Source: Synechocystis sp. LKSZ1 (lineage in GTDB: Bacteria > Cyanobacteriota > Cyanobacteriia > Cyanobacteriales > Microcystaceae). Taken from it: a stretch of DNA of 64,000 bases. Under the pieces are notes generated by a model. That model did not search any database. It was given only the letters and a program-made list of their open reading frames with translations, and was not told the DNA's origin. Shown here in pieces: positions 1 through 8,093 of the stretch (its first letter is position 1; the number at the start of each line of letters is the position of its first letter). The stretch lies in contig NZ_AP031572.1 in assembly GCF_040436315.1 (NCBI RefSeq), forward strand, positions 1,364,001 to 1,428,000. Direction: 5' to 3'. The position numbers and the translations under genes were made by a program.

Positions 1-146
1 ACGTGGGGCCGATTGGCTAGCCAACACCGCTCATTATTCTGACAACTCCAATGCCCTCCAACGAAGATAGCAATCGCTGTAGATAGTAGGCCTATAAGGG
101 TCAAGGCCGCTTTATCGATGGGGGCTGTTAAGGGGGCACTAGTCAT
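1..146 (-). CDS. N-terminal fragment of a membrane-anchored protein (runs off the window)
   Basis: An open frame on the minus strand starts with ATG at 146 and stays open to the window edge, giving about 48 residues. After a short polar start (MTSAPLTAPIDKAA) there is one hydrophobic stretch (LTLIGLLSTAIAIFVGG) that looks like a single membrane anchor or uncleaved signal, followed by a Cys-containing polar segment. It is divergent from lspA, with about 127 bases between the starts. The family cannot be named from this piece; the reading frame and the anchor are all that is supported. Confidence 0.5.
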   Translation of the reverse strand, partial: MTSAPLTAPIDKAALTLIGLLSTAIAIFVGGHWSCQNNERCWLANRPH

Positions 147-273
147 GAATTTAACGAAAAGCTGGAGGGTTTCTCTGCCATAGCCGAAGGTCGCCTTTAT
201 CCTAAAATACGAGGAGTGTTCCTGGAAAGAACTGAAATACTTTATCCCCTGGAATAGCCTAGACTCCAATGCC

Positions 274-768
274 ATGCGCTTAAAATTTTTTGTGGCACCT
301 CAACCGAACTATCTCTTTTGGTTCGTGGCCATCACCGGCTTAATTCTGGATCAAAAAAGCAAGGATTGGGTCGTGCTCACCTTCCAAGAACCTGGCCAGA
401 CCTGGCCCCTGATTCCTCAGGTTTTTCATTTCACCTACGTCCTCAATACAGGGGCGGCCTTTAGCGCCTTCCGGGGCGGGGCCGGCTGGCTCAAATGGTT
501 ATCCCTTGGGGTGAGTTTTGCCCTGATGATCTTTGCCTGGAAAACCCCCAAATTGTCTCGCCTAGAGCAGATTGCCTATGGCTGTCTCCTCGCTGGGGCC
601 CTGGGCAATGGTCTAGACCGGTTTTTCCTGGGCCATGTCGTTGATTTTCTCGATTTTCGGCTGATTAATTTTCCGGTGTTTAACCTCGCCGATGTGTTGA
701 TTAACCTCGGCATGATTGGCCTTTTATTGGCCCATTTTCCCCGTTCCTCTGTTTCCCCTCGCCCTTAG
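274..768 (+). CDS. lspA: Lipoprotein signal peptidase (signal peptidase II)
   Basis: This aspartyl protease of the inner membrane cleaves the signal peptide of prolipoproteins after lipid attachment to the conserved Cys. At 164 residues it has the usual family length and four hydrophobic segments. The conserved motifs are present: NTGAAFS near residues 58-64, GNGLDR at 111-116, and the catalytic Asp pair, D124 in VVDFLDF and D140 in FNLAD. The ATG at 274 begins directly at the conserved N-terminus. The CCB-family gene follows 42 bases later in the same direction, so co-transcription is plausible. Family assignment is secure. Confidence 0.96.
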   Translation: MRLKFFVAPQPNYLFWFVAITGLILDQKSKDWVVLTFQEPGQTWPLIPQVFHFTYVLNTGAAFSAFRGGAGWLKWLSLGVSFALMIFAWKTPKLSRLEQIAYGCLLAGALGNGLDRFFLGHVVDFLDFRLINFPVFNLADVLINLGMIGLLLAHFPRSSVSPRP

Positions 769-810
769 TTTTGGCATGTCAATTCTGGCCCTTTATCCTA
801 CGGCAATGCA

Positions 811-1368
811 ATGACCCCTGCTTTTGATACTCCAGTTTTAGCTTCCACGCTTTTTCTCACCGTTATCTCCCTGATTGGCCTGGTGTTTTTCATCCGTGCT
901 TCGGTCAAGGAGCGCCAGGCTCAACTTTACCTGCCGGTGGAATCGTCCGCCGTTGACTTGCTCGATCAACTGAAGGACTATCTTTTACAACGGGCCTACC
1001 GCGTTATTGCCATTAATCCTGCGACGCAAAGCATCACCTTTGAAGGCACTGTCAGTCCCAGTAAATTTTTAGCCGTTTTTCTCTCGCTAATGGCGGCCCT
1101 GGGGCTTCTCTGTTTAGCGCTGGTAATTGGCACTCTCTGGCCCGAGGCGGCCCTGCCCTCCCTGGTTTTATTAGGCCTCGCTCCCTTGGCTGGTCTATTC
1201 TATTGGCGACGGGCCCAACGGCAAGAACAGGTACAGATTCAAGTCCTCTCCCGGCCCGAGAGTCAAGACCCAGATCAGCCCTGGTTAACCATCACCGGTC
1301 ATCGGGATGAACTCAAGGCCCTGCAGGCGCAGTTTCCCCTGCCGTGGCAAGGTCTGGCCTCCCATTAG
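811..1368 (+). CDS. Cofactor assembly of complex C subunit B (CCB2/CCB4 family, DUF2930)
   Basis: This 185-residue protein has an N-terminal membrane helix (residues about 9-28), a soluble stretch, and a hydrophobic hairpin (about 85-130) ending in a basic anchor. The N-terminal SLIGLVFFIRASVKER motif and the overall layout match the cyanobacterial and plastid CCB2/CCB4 family, known in algae for covalent attachment of heme c-i to cytochrome b6 on the stromal side. That role is transferred from the plastid homologues. Its last 56 bases overlap, tail to tail, the end of the recombinase-like gene on the other strand. Confidence 0.8.
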   Translation: MTPAFDTPVLASTLFLTVISLIGLVFFIRASVKERQAQLYLPVESSAVDLLDQLKDYLLQRAYRVIAINPATQSITFEGTVSPSKFLAVFLSLMAALGLLCLALVIGTLWPEAALPSLVLLGLAPLAGLFYWRRAQRQEQVQIQVLSRPESQDPDQPWLTITGHRDELKALQAQFPLPWQGLASH

Positions 1369-2341
1369 GGACGGCAAAACAAAACTGGGCCGTTAACTGC
1401 CAGCTTTTCCCCAGGGGCTGAATTTCAATCCGTTGAATAAATTCCCGCAGATAAAAACGCCGCTCGCCTTCGGACAGGTCATGCCAAAACTGGGGATGAC
1501 CAACGGCGCTGATCATGGGCGGCAAGTCATCGGGGGGTAATTGGTTGATTTGTTGCTGTAATTGGGCCATTTCCCCCTGGAGTTGGTAGTGACGTCGTTG
1601 CTCGGTATCCCTATCTAAAATCCCCTGCTGGGTCAGGGCCGGCAGTTGCTCACAGATCCGTTGCCGCTTCTCCCACTCGGACTGTAATTGTTGTCTCAGG
1701 GCCGCCACACGGGGCCGCTCCACCGTCGCCACCGCCCTGGGCAGTTGGTCGCAGATATATTGAATTAGGTCGTTGAGCACCTGGCTGTAGGTGAGACCCG
1801 GACATTTCTGCTGGTTAGGACAGGCCTGGGGCCGCAAGTATAGATAGCGTTGATCAGAGCCCCGACGGGTGACAGAACTGACGACATACCGAGAAGTACA
1901 TTGCTGACAATAGACCAGGCCCGCCAGGCAGTGGGGCGCACTCGCACTGCGTCGGGGATACTGGCGATGACTACGCAGGAGACGGTCGATCTGGGCCGCT
2001 TCCTGCCGTGACACAATAGCCGGGTGAGCATTAGCAATCACGGTTTGATCACCATAGAGCAGATCACCCCGATAGATGGGATGGCTTAGCCAGCGTCGTC
2101 CCGTAGCTGGGGAAATTTTTTTGCTGTAGCGTTTTTCCAGGTAACGGACGGCCCCCCGTAGAGAGCCAGAGCGGAGAAAGTAATCAAAAAAGGCCTTAAC
2201 CACGGGGGCCGCCGCTCGATCTAGCAAATAACGTTCCCGACTTTTGCGATAACCGTAGGGGGCCTTGCCAGGGGGCGGTAGGCCTTGGTGACGACGGCGC
2301 TGGTGGCCTTGGCGTTGGGGAGAGGGGGGGGACTCGCTCAC
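1313..2341 (-). CDS. Recombinase-domain/zinc-ribbon protein without a serine-resolvase catalytic domain
   Basis: The 342 residues contain a recombinase domain (about 23-120, with GKAPYGYRK near the start and an RRWLSHPIYRGDLLYG segment), a Cys zinc ribbon (about 138-190; CLAGLVYCQQC, then CPNQQKCPG), and a Gln/Arg-rich coiled region (about 205-270) before a C-terminal segment. These are the DNA-binding parts of large serine recombinases such as XisF. The N-terminal catalytic resolvase domain with its nucleophilic Ser is absent, and the basic start offers no room for it. The start is a GTG. It is therefore unlikely to recombine DNA alone and could be a domesticated DNA-binding protein; function unknown. 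Confidence 0.75.
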   Translation of the reverse strand: MSESPPSPQRQGHQRRRHQGLPPPGKAPYGYRKSRERYLLDRAAAPVVKAFFDYFLRSGSLRGAVRYLEKRYSKKISPATGRRWLSHPIYRGDLLYGDQTVIANAHPAIVSRQEAAQIDRLLRSHRQYPRRSASAPHCLAGLVYCQQCTSRYVVSSVTRRGSDQRYLYLRPQACPNQQKCPGLTYSQVLNDLIQYICDQLPRAVATVERPRVAALRQQLQSEWEKRQRICEQLPALTQQGILDRDTEQRRHYQLQGEMAQLQQQINQLPPDDLPPMISAVGHPQFWHDLSEGERRFYLREFIQRIEIQPLGKSWQLTAQFCFAVPNGRPDLATAGETAPAGP

Positions 2342-2375
2342 AGTGTTTGACCCGGATCATTTCCCCGGGGAGGGC

Positions 2376-3866
2376 CTAGGCCCCAATCCCTAAACGGTCC
2401 GCCAGGCCAGGACTGAGGGGAATGAGCATCGTTAGCATCAAAAACAGGGCCAGCAGACCCCAGGCGGCACGGGTGTCATCGGGTTCGCTCAATTCATTTA
2501 AGCTTGGCCGCTCTAACTCCCGTTGCAGAAACAGAATCACCACGGCCCAGTAGAGGGGAATCGGGTTGGCCGGATTCACCAGGGCAACAATGCCCAGCAG
2601 GATTAATGTGCCAATGGTCGTGCGACGGGCCGTTTTTCGGCCGTAGATGGCTTGAACTAAGCGGCCCCCATCCAGTTGGCCGGCGGGCAGTAGATTCAGG
2701 GCCGTGATAGTTAGGCCCAGCCAGCCCAAAACCACCAGGGGATGAATCGCCACCAGGCCCTGTTGCAATTGTTCCCCCAAAATAATGCGGGCCAAGGCCC
2801 CGACCAGAAGGGAACCCTGGAAAAATTGACTAGGAATTTGCAGAAGGCCCCCTGGCTGGGAAAGCAGCAGGCCCAAAACCAGAAACACCATCGACAGCAG
2901 GCCCCCGCAGGCCGGCCCGGCTAGGGCAATATCAAACAGGGCCGAGCGATTGGGCAATAGGGATTCAAAACGGGTAATCGCGCCAAAAGAACCAATTTGC
3001 CAAGTAGGCAAGAAAAAGGGCCAACTGAGGCCAACCTGCCATTGTTTAGCGACAAGGTAATGGCCGACTTCATGGGCCAAAAGAATGCTTGCTAGGCCCA
3101 GGACGAGGGGAAGAATTTCGGCATAGCGTTGCCATTGGGCAAAAAAGTCAAAGCCCAGGAGACTGGCAGCGGCTTCACCACTGGTGACCAGGGTTGCAAT
3201 AAAGAGAACGACGGCCAAATTTTTCTGGGGCAGGGTCATAGGTTGGGGGCGATTACTGCTGGGCAGAACCACCACCACCGGCCGGCCATCGGTTCCTTCC
3301 ACCAGGAATACCTGATAGCGGTTACCAGCGCATTCCTTTAATTTCTCCGCTAGTTTGGCGTAGGCTTGCTCTGGATCGGTGCGGAGATTCCCTCGAAAAA
3401 TAGCGCCGTCTTGGTAGGCAATGGTTTCCGTGGCAAAAAAGCTATCAATGCCAAAAATACCTTTGATAGCCGCCAGATCGTCGGTAGGAATCGGGGTCGG
3501 GGCAAGATTAGTCCCCTGGTCGCTAGGGACGGTTTCCTGATCACTATTGACGGTCTGGAGACGTTGATTAGCCTTTTCCTGGAGGAGCTTTTCCAGGCCT
3601 TCTTGACGCAGTTTCCGGCCCAGCCAGATATAACTCCCCGTCGAAATCAGGAGTAGAACCAAGATGGTGACGAGATTCAGATAAAGGCCTAGGGCAAATA
3701 GCGCAAAGAAGATCAGCCAAGGGGCCATCAAAATCAGGGACTGGAGCCAGGCCAATAATCCTAGTCGGCCGTAGGGTTTGGCACGCTGAAAGCCCCAGAC
3801 TAAAACCCCAGCCGCTAGGAGCAAAATTAGGCCAATGGTCGCTATTTCAGGGCTGTTGAGAGTCAT
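2376..3866 (-). CDS. Site-2 protease family (M50) intramembrane zinc metalloprotease
   Basis: This 496-residue polytopic protein has a soluble N-terminal insertion (about 80-215) between an N-terminal hydrophobic hairpin and the catalytic core. The zinc site HEVGH is at 265-269 inside a membrane helix, and the third ligand region NLLPAGQLDGG (D399) is the cyanobacterial/plant version of the NPDG motif. The layout resembles plant EGY-type proteases and cyanobacterial site-2 proteases, which cut membrane-embedded substrates. The substrate is unknown. It lies 17 bases downstream of murQ on the same strand and may be co-transcribed with it. Confidence 0.9.
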   Translation of the reverse strand: MTLNSPEIATIGLILLLAAGVLVWGFQRAKPYGRLGLLAWLQSLILMAPWLIFFALFALGLYLNLVTILVLLLISTGSYIWLGRKLRQEGLEKLLQEKANQRLQTVNSDQETVPSDQGTNLAPTPIPTDDLAAIKGIFGIDSFFATETIAYQDGAIFRGNLRTDPEQAYAKLAEKLKECAGNRYQVFLVEGTDGRPVVVVLPSSNRPQPMTLPQKNLAVVLFIATLVTSGEAAASLLGFDFFAQWQRYAEILPLVLGLASILLAHEVGHYLVAKQWQVGLSWPFFLPTWQIGSFGAITRFESLLPNRSALFDIALAGPACGGLLSMVFLVLGLLLSQPGGLLQIPSQFFQGSLLVGALARIILGEQLQQGLVAIHPLVVLGWLGLTITALNLLPAGQLDGGRLVQAIYGRKTARRTTIGTLILLGIVALVNPANPIPLYWAVVILFLQRELERPSLNELSEPDDTRAAWGLLALFLMLTMLIPLSPGLADRLGIGA

Positions 3867-3883
3867 GGATTACTACGGAAAGG

Positions 3884-4798
3884 TTAAAGGGTATTGGCCG
3901 AGCGGGCGAGGGCCTGGCGGAGATCACCTTGGCATTGGTCTAGTAGTAGTTGGCTGGCGTTGCTATCAAGGCCGGCCCAATGCATCAATAGGGCTAGTTT
4001 AACGCGATGTTTCCCCTTTGCTAGTAGGCTCTGGGCCTGCTCCCGACTGACCTGGGCCAGATCGACGATCATGCGTAGGGCTCGGTCTTCTAGCTTACGA
4101 TTGGTCACGGCCACATCCACCATGCGATTACCGTAAACTTTGCCTAATTGCACCATGACGCCGGTGGAGAGAATATTAAGGGCCATTTTGGTGGCGGTTC
4201 CGGCCTTGAGACGGGTGGAACCAGCAAGGATTTCGGGCCCCGTTAACAGACGAATATTGACATCCGCCGTGAAGGGAACCTGACTTTCTGGAACACAGGC
4301 CATGAAGATAGTTTTGGCCCCTTGGGTCTGGGCCGCTTGTAGGGCCCCTTGGACGTAGGGCGTCGTTCCTCCCGCGGTAATGCCCACCACCACATCCTGG
4401 GCTGTAATGCCTCGTTCGACGATGGCCAGGGCCCCATCCTCGGCTAAATCCTCCAGGCCCTCTGAGCTTTTGACCAGGGCCCCAGCTCCACCCGCAATAA
4501 TAGCTTGTACTAATTCCGGTGGCGTACAAAAGGTGGGGGGACATTCCGCCGCATCTAGAACCCCCAAACGGCCACTCGTTCCAGCCCCAATGTAGAAGAG
4601 ACGTCCTCCCTGCTTTAGGGCCTCAGCCGCGATCGTAATCGCCTGGGCCAGACTTTGCCTGGCTCCCGCGATAGCGGCCAAGGTCTGGGCATCTTCTTGG
4701 TTGAATAAATCCACCAGGGCCAGGGGGGACAATTGATCAAGATTTTGACTCTGGGGATTAATTTGCTCCGTCAGGAGATGGCCGCGTTCTTCTAGCAT
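3884..4798 (-). CDS. murQ: N-acetylmuramic acid 6-phosphate etherase
   Basis: MurQ cleaves the lactyl ether of MurNAc-6-phosphate to give GlcNAc-6-phosphate and D-lactate during cell-wall recycling. The 304-residue length fits the family. The SIS-domain signature is clear: the GAGTSGRLGVLDAAECPPTF segment (about residues 71-90), the GGAGALVKSSEGLEDL stretch, and KAGTATKMALNILSTGVM, which forms the sugar-phosphate pocket. The ATG at 4798 gives the standard N-terminus. No recycling partner such as anmK is next to it; the M50 protease gene follows on the same strand. Confidence 0.96.
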   Translation of the reverse strand: MLEERGHLLTEQINPQSQNLDQLSPLALVDLFNQEDAQTLAAIAGARQSLAQAITIAAEALKQGGRLFYIGAGTSGRLGVLDAAECPPTFCTPPELVQAIIAGGAGALVKSSEGLEDLAEDGALAIVERGITAQDVVVGITAGGTTPYVQGALQAAQTQGAKTIFMACVPESQVPFTADVNIRLLTGPEILAGSTRLKAGTATKMALNILSTGVMVQLGKVYGNRMVDVAVTNRKLEDRALRMIVDLAQVSREQAQSLLAKGKHRVKLALLMHWAGLDSNASQLLLDQCQGDLRQALARSANTL

Positions 4799-4888
4799 GA
4801 TGATTGTGAAAAAGAAAATTTAAGCGGAAAGGGGGCCGGCTAACCCCCCAACGGGAAAAAGTATAGATCCTAGACGCCAGTCGAAAAA

Positions 4889-5287
4889 CTAGAGCAGGCC
4901 CTCTAGACGACGACGAATGCGCTCTAACTCATCCGCCGAAAGCTCATCCTGGTCGGCTGGTGTATCGCTGGGTTCCGGTGCGGCCTGGAGTACGCCGTCC
5001 GGGTCCCAATCTGTCCCCGCCAAGTTTTTTTCGGGGGGAATGGCCAGCATCCCTTCTGTTACAACCTCAAAGTCATAACCCGCCTCTTCGCAAAAGGCCT
5101 CAATATCCTCCGAGTCCATTGCCTCCACCGTCGGGGCCGGGAAATCTTGGGCCTCTAGCAACAGGGCAAAACGAGTAGCATCGTCCTCCGACTCAAACAT
5201 GAGAATTTTATTCCGTCCCCCCATTTGAATCGTATGAATTCCTTCATTATCAGTGCGGGCGTTAAAGAGCAGGACATAAACACGCAT
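4889..5287 (-). CDS. DUF3110 domain protein
   Basis: The 132-residue soluble acidic protein opens with MRVYVLLFNARTDNEGIHT, the hallmark of the cyanobacterial/plastid DUF3110 family, over roughly the first 85 residues. The remainder is acidic and low in complexity, ending in a short predicted helix (ELERIRRRLEGLL). No catalytic motif is visible and no function is established for the family. It sits 61 bases downstream of the DUF2996 gene on the same strand, so the two may share a transcript. Confidence 0.85.
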   Translation of the reverse strand: MRVYVLLFNARTDNEGIHTIQMGGRNKILMFESEDDATRFALLLEAQDFPAPTVEAMDSEDIEAFCEEAGYDFEVVTEGMLAIPPEKNLAGTDWDPDGVLQAAPEPSDTPADQDELSADELERIRRRLEGLL

Positions 5288-5348
5288 AGGTCAAATGACG
5301 ACGGAAAACGCTAAAGCTTGAATGATTCAACGAGGGCCGAGCCAATCT

Positions 5349-5795
5349 TCAGTTACGATACAGCCATTTCTGTCCGTTAAGACGCTGGAGAGTGTAAAGC
5401 ACCATCAGATCGAGGGTCACTTTTCGTTCGTCAATCATAAAGGATTCTAGGGTACTGGGACGGCTCCCACTAGTGGCACAGGAAAAAGCTTTGGGGCCAG
5501 TAATATTGGCCGCTAGAAAATAGAGGTTAAATTGTCGTTGGCCCGTGAACCAAGTGCCAATGACCTGCCAATATTTTTGCTGGGGGTCTGCACCGGTGAG
5601 GGGCAGGGTCTGCTCCACAAACTGGAGGGCAACGTCGTCCAAACCAGCCTTTTTCAAGGCCTGGTCGAGACTCGGAAGGAAATGCTCCTGCACGAATTCA
5701 GCAAAAGGTTTGTCCTCGAGGGCTGGCTCCTTGGGCTTCTTGGCAGCAGGGGGCTTGGCTGGAGTCGGGTTGGGCGTTGCGTTTGTTTCTACCAT
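5349..5795 (-). CDS. DUF2996 domain protein
   Basis: This 148-residue protein has a Pro/Ala/Lys-rich N-terminus (about 1-30), probably disordered, and a compact domain from about 31 to 148 with the DUF2996 pattern (KYWQVIGTWFTGQRQFNLYF and a C-terminal TLQRLNGQKWLYRN). The family is confined to cyanobacteria and some plastid lineages, and no biochemical role is assigned. There is no signal peptide or membrane helix. Its start faces the divergent ndhF3 operon across a 385-base gap. Confidence 0.85.
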   Translation of the reverse strand: MVETNATPNPTPAKPPAAKKPKEPALEDKPFAEFVQEHFLPSLDQALKKAGLDDVALQFVEQTLPLTGADPQQKYWQVIGTWFTGQRQFNLYFLAANITGPKAFSCATSGSRPSTLESFMIDERKVTLDLMVLYTLQRLNGQKWLYRN

Positions 5796-6180
5796 CGGTT
5801 TTTAGGGGCGAGTAGGGAAGGAATGGGCAAGGGACATCTCAATCATATCGGTGACAGACTCCCGACGCTGATGCTATCGCATAGCGGGTGGGCTTCTCAA
5901 GACCAGTCAGAATTCGTGCTGGGCGTTGTCTCCTTTCCCTAAAATACCGTTACGGTCTGTTTTACGATTGACCCAAGGCGCCCCAAAAAGCAAGCCTTTT
6001 ATCAATGATAAAAACTTTTAATATCGAAATCAGCAAATGCTATTTACATCCAGATTAGCTTTGCTCTATGGTTAGTCTCAAAGAATACACTTGGGTCTAT
6101 GGTAATGAAGCCCCGCCATCGTCCCAGGTCTCCATTTTCCATCGTCATCCATACCACTTGCTCACTGAGGGAGAGTTTAT
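5796..6180. promoter_or_regulatory. Divergent intergenic region ahead of the CO2-uptake operon
   Basis: This 385-base gap separates the DUF2996 gene (minus) from ndhF3 (plus) and should hold both promoters. It contains the AT-rich palindrome at 5997-6013 and a short hairpin with GCTAT/ATAGC arms at 5873-5885. A purine-rich stretch (gagggagag) sits just before the ndhF3 ATG at 6181. No coding frame with family resemblance is seen inside it. Confidence 0.55.
5997..6013. promoter_or_regulatory. 17-bp inverted repeat, candidate NdhR/CcmR-type operator of ndhF3
   Basis: The sequence TTTTATCAATGATAAAA has perfect 7-base arms (TTTTATC and GATAAAA) around a 3-base centre, about 170 bases upstream of the ndhF3 start. 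LysR-type regulators bind AT-rich interrupted dyads, and in Synechocystis the homologous operon is repressed by NdhR (CcmR) under high CO2. The core TCAATG matches the first half of the reported NdhR consensus as I recall it, but the second half is not matched. The palindrome is observed; the regulator is inferred. Confidence 0.45.
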
Positions 6181-8028
6181 ATGTTGGAGAGCCTCAGGCA
6201 ATTCGCCTGGTTGATTCCTTGCTATGCATTACTCGGCGCTGTTCTGGCCCTTCCCTGGTCACCAGGAATTATCCGCCAAACCGGTCCCCGACCGGCTGGA
6301 TATATCAGTATTCTTATGACTGTGGTGGCTTTTTTCCATAGCTTGTTTGTGCTCAAGGCTAGCTGGGGTCAATTTCCCCTAACGCTCTCTTACCCTTGGT
6401 TAAGGGCCGCTGATCTCGCCATCAATTTTGATGTAGAGGTCTCGGCAGTCAATGCAGGGGCCTTGGTGATCATCACCGGCTTAAATCTCGTAGCCCAGGT
6501 ATATGCTGTAGGTTATTTGGAACAGGATTGGGGATGGGCCCGCTTCTTTTCTCTCATGGCCTTGTTTGAAGCGGGATTATGTACCCTCGTGCTATGTAAC
6601 TCTCTCTTTTTCAGCTACGTTGTCTTGGAAATCCTGACCCTAGGAACCTATCTCCTCATCGGTTTTTGGTTCAACCAATCCTTAGTGGTCACCGGTGCCC
6701 GGGACGCCTTTTTGACAAAACGGGTCGGGGATTTAATTCTCCTGATGGGAGTCGTAGCCCTTCTCCCCTTGGCCGGCACTTGGAACTACGAAGGCTTAGC
6801 CCGATGGGCCCAAACCACAACCCTCAATCCAACCTTGGTCAATTTACTTTGCTTGGCCCTGATTGCTGGCCCCTTGGGGAAATGCGCCCAGTTTCCTTTG
6901 CACCTATGGCTGGATGAAGCAATGGAAGGCCCCATGCCAGCAACGATTCTCCGCAATACCCTCGTCGTTAGTACGGGAGCTTGGCTATTGGTTAAGCTTC
7001 AGCCAGTGTTGGCCCTGTCTGGCCTTGCCCAGGGGGTGATGATGGCCGTCGGCGCGACCACGGCCATTGGGGCCTCTCTCATTGCCATTGCTCAAATTGA
7101 TATCAAGCGTTCCCTTTCCTACACCGTCAGTGCCTACATGGGTCTGGTGTTTATCGCGGTGGCTACAGGCCAAGGGGAAACGGCCCTGCAACTGATCCTG
7201 ACCTATACCTTGGCCATGGCCATTTTAGTGATGTGCGTCGGGGGGATTATTTGGAACAATGTCAGCCAAGACTTGACCCAGTACGGTGGCCTGTGGGCCC
7301 GTCGTCCCGTTTCCGGCTTAAGCTACTTGGTGGGGCTGGTGTCCCTCATTGCCCTGCCTCCCTTTGGTAGCTTTTGGGCCTGGTTAAAACTCACCGAAAG
7401 CCTCTCTGCTCAATACCCTCTCCTGGTAGGTGTTTTAGTCATCGTCAACACCCTAACCGCCTTCAGTGCCACCCGGGAATTCTGCCTCATTTTTGGCGGT
7501 GCCCCCAAGCCTATGACGGTGCGTTCCCCGGAGGTACTTTGGCTAATGGTACTTCCCATGGTGATCACCGTCGGTTTTGCTCTCCATGCGCCCCTGATCT
7601 TGCAACAGTGGGGCCTGTTACCAGCTTGGGCGGAGATTAACCTTACCTGGGCAGGGATTTTAGTCGCATCTAGTGTCCTTGGCGTAGCCAGTTCTGCCTT
7701 TATCTATCTTAATTCAGCGATTCAGAAGCCGATTCAATTGCCCCTGAAGCAAGTTCAGGATTTCTTTGCCTACGACCTCTATACGGCCCAACTCTATCGC
7801 GTCACTATTGTGGCGGTGATTGGCGCGGTTTCTCAACTGATCAATTGGTTCGACAAAATTGTGGTGGATGGTCTCGTTAATTTGGTTGGCCTAGCAACGG
7901 TTTTTGGCGGCCAAACGTTGAAATACAACGTTTCAGGTCAAACACAATTTTACGTGCTTTCTATCATTCTGGGCATCACCTTAATCGGTGTTTTGATTAG
8001 CTACCAATTTCTCCAGCCCTTTTTCTAA
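6181..8028 (+). CDS. ndhF3: NDH-1MS subunit NdhF3 (low-CO2 inducible)
   Basis: NdhF3 is the NuoL/MrpA-like proton-pumping subunit of the specialised NDH-1MS complex in the thylakoid membrane, which drives CO2 conversion to bicarbonate. The 615-residue protein has about 15 membrane helices and the antiporter-type core, including the CLALIAGPLGKCAQFPLHLWLDEAMEGPMPATI helix with its conserved Lys, and a long C-terminal lateral-helix part. The assignment to the F3 rather than the F1 or F4 type rests mainly on its position before ndhD3 and cupA. ATG at 6181 follows a good ribosome-binding site. ndhD3 starts 65 bases after its stop. Confidence 0.95.
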   Translation: MLESLRQFAWLIPCYALLGAVLALPWSPGIIRQTGPRPAGYISILMTVVAFFHSLFVLKASWGQFPLTLSYPWLRAADLAINFDVEVSAVNAGALVIITGLNLVAQVYAVGYLEQDWGWARFFSLMALFEAGLCTLVLCNSLFFSYVVLEILTLGTYLLIGFWFNQSLVVTGARDAFLTKRVGDLILLMGVVALLPLAGTWNYEGLARWAQTTTLNPTLVNLLCLALIAGPLGKCAQFPLHLWLDEAMEGPMPATILRNTLVVSTGAWLLVKLQPVLALSGLAQGVMMAVGATTAIGASLIAIAQIDIKRSLSYTVSAYMGLVFIAVATGQGETALQLILTYTLAMAILVMCVGGIIWNNVSQDLTQYGGLWARRPVSGLSYLVGLVSLIALPPFGSFWAWLKLTESLSAQYPLLVGVLVIVNTLTAFSATREFCLIFGGAPKPMTVRSPEVLWLMVLPMVITVGFALHAPLILQQWGLLPAWAEINLTWAGILVASSVLGVASSAFIYLNSAIQKPIQLPLKQVQDFFAYDLYTAQLYRVTIVAVIGAVSQLINWFDKIVVDGLVNLVGLATVFGGQTLKYNVSGQTQFYVLSIILGITLIGVLISYQFLQPFF

Positions 8029-8093
8029 CCGATCAACGCTGTTCTACTTTCCCTCTCTCAAACTGTTTTTGTATCACTCTATCCTAAACCGCT

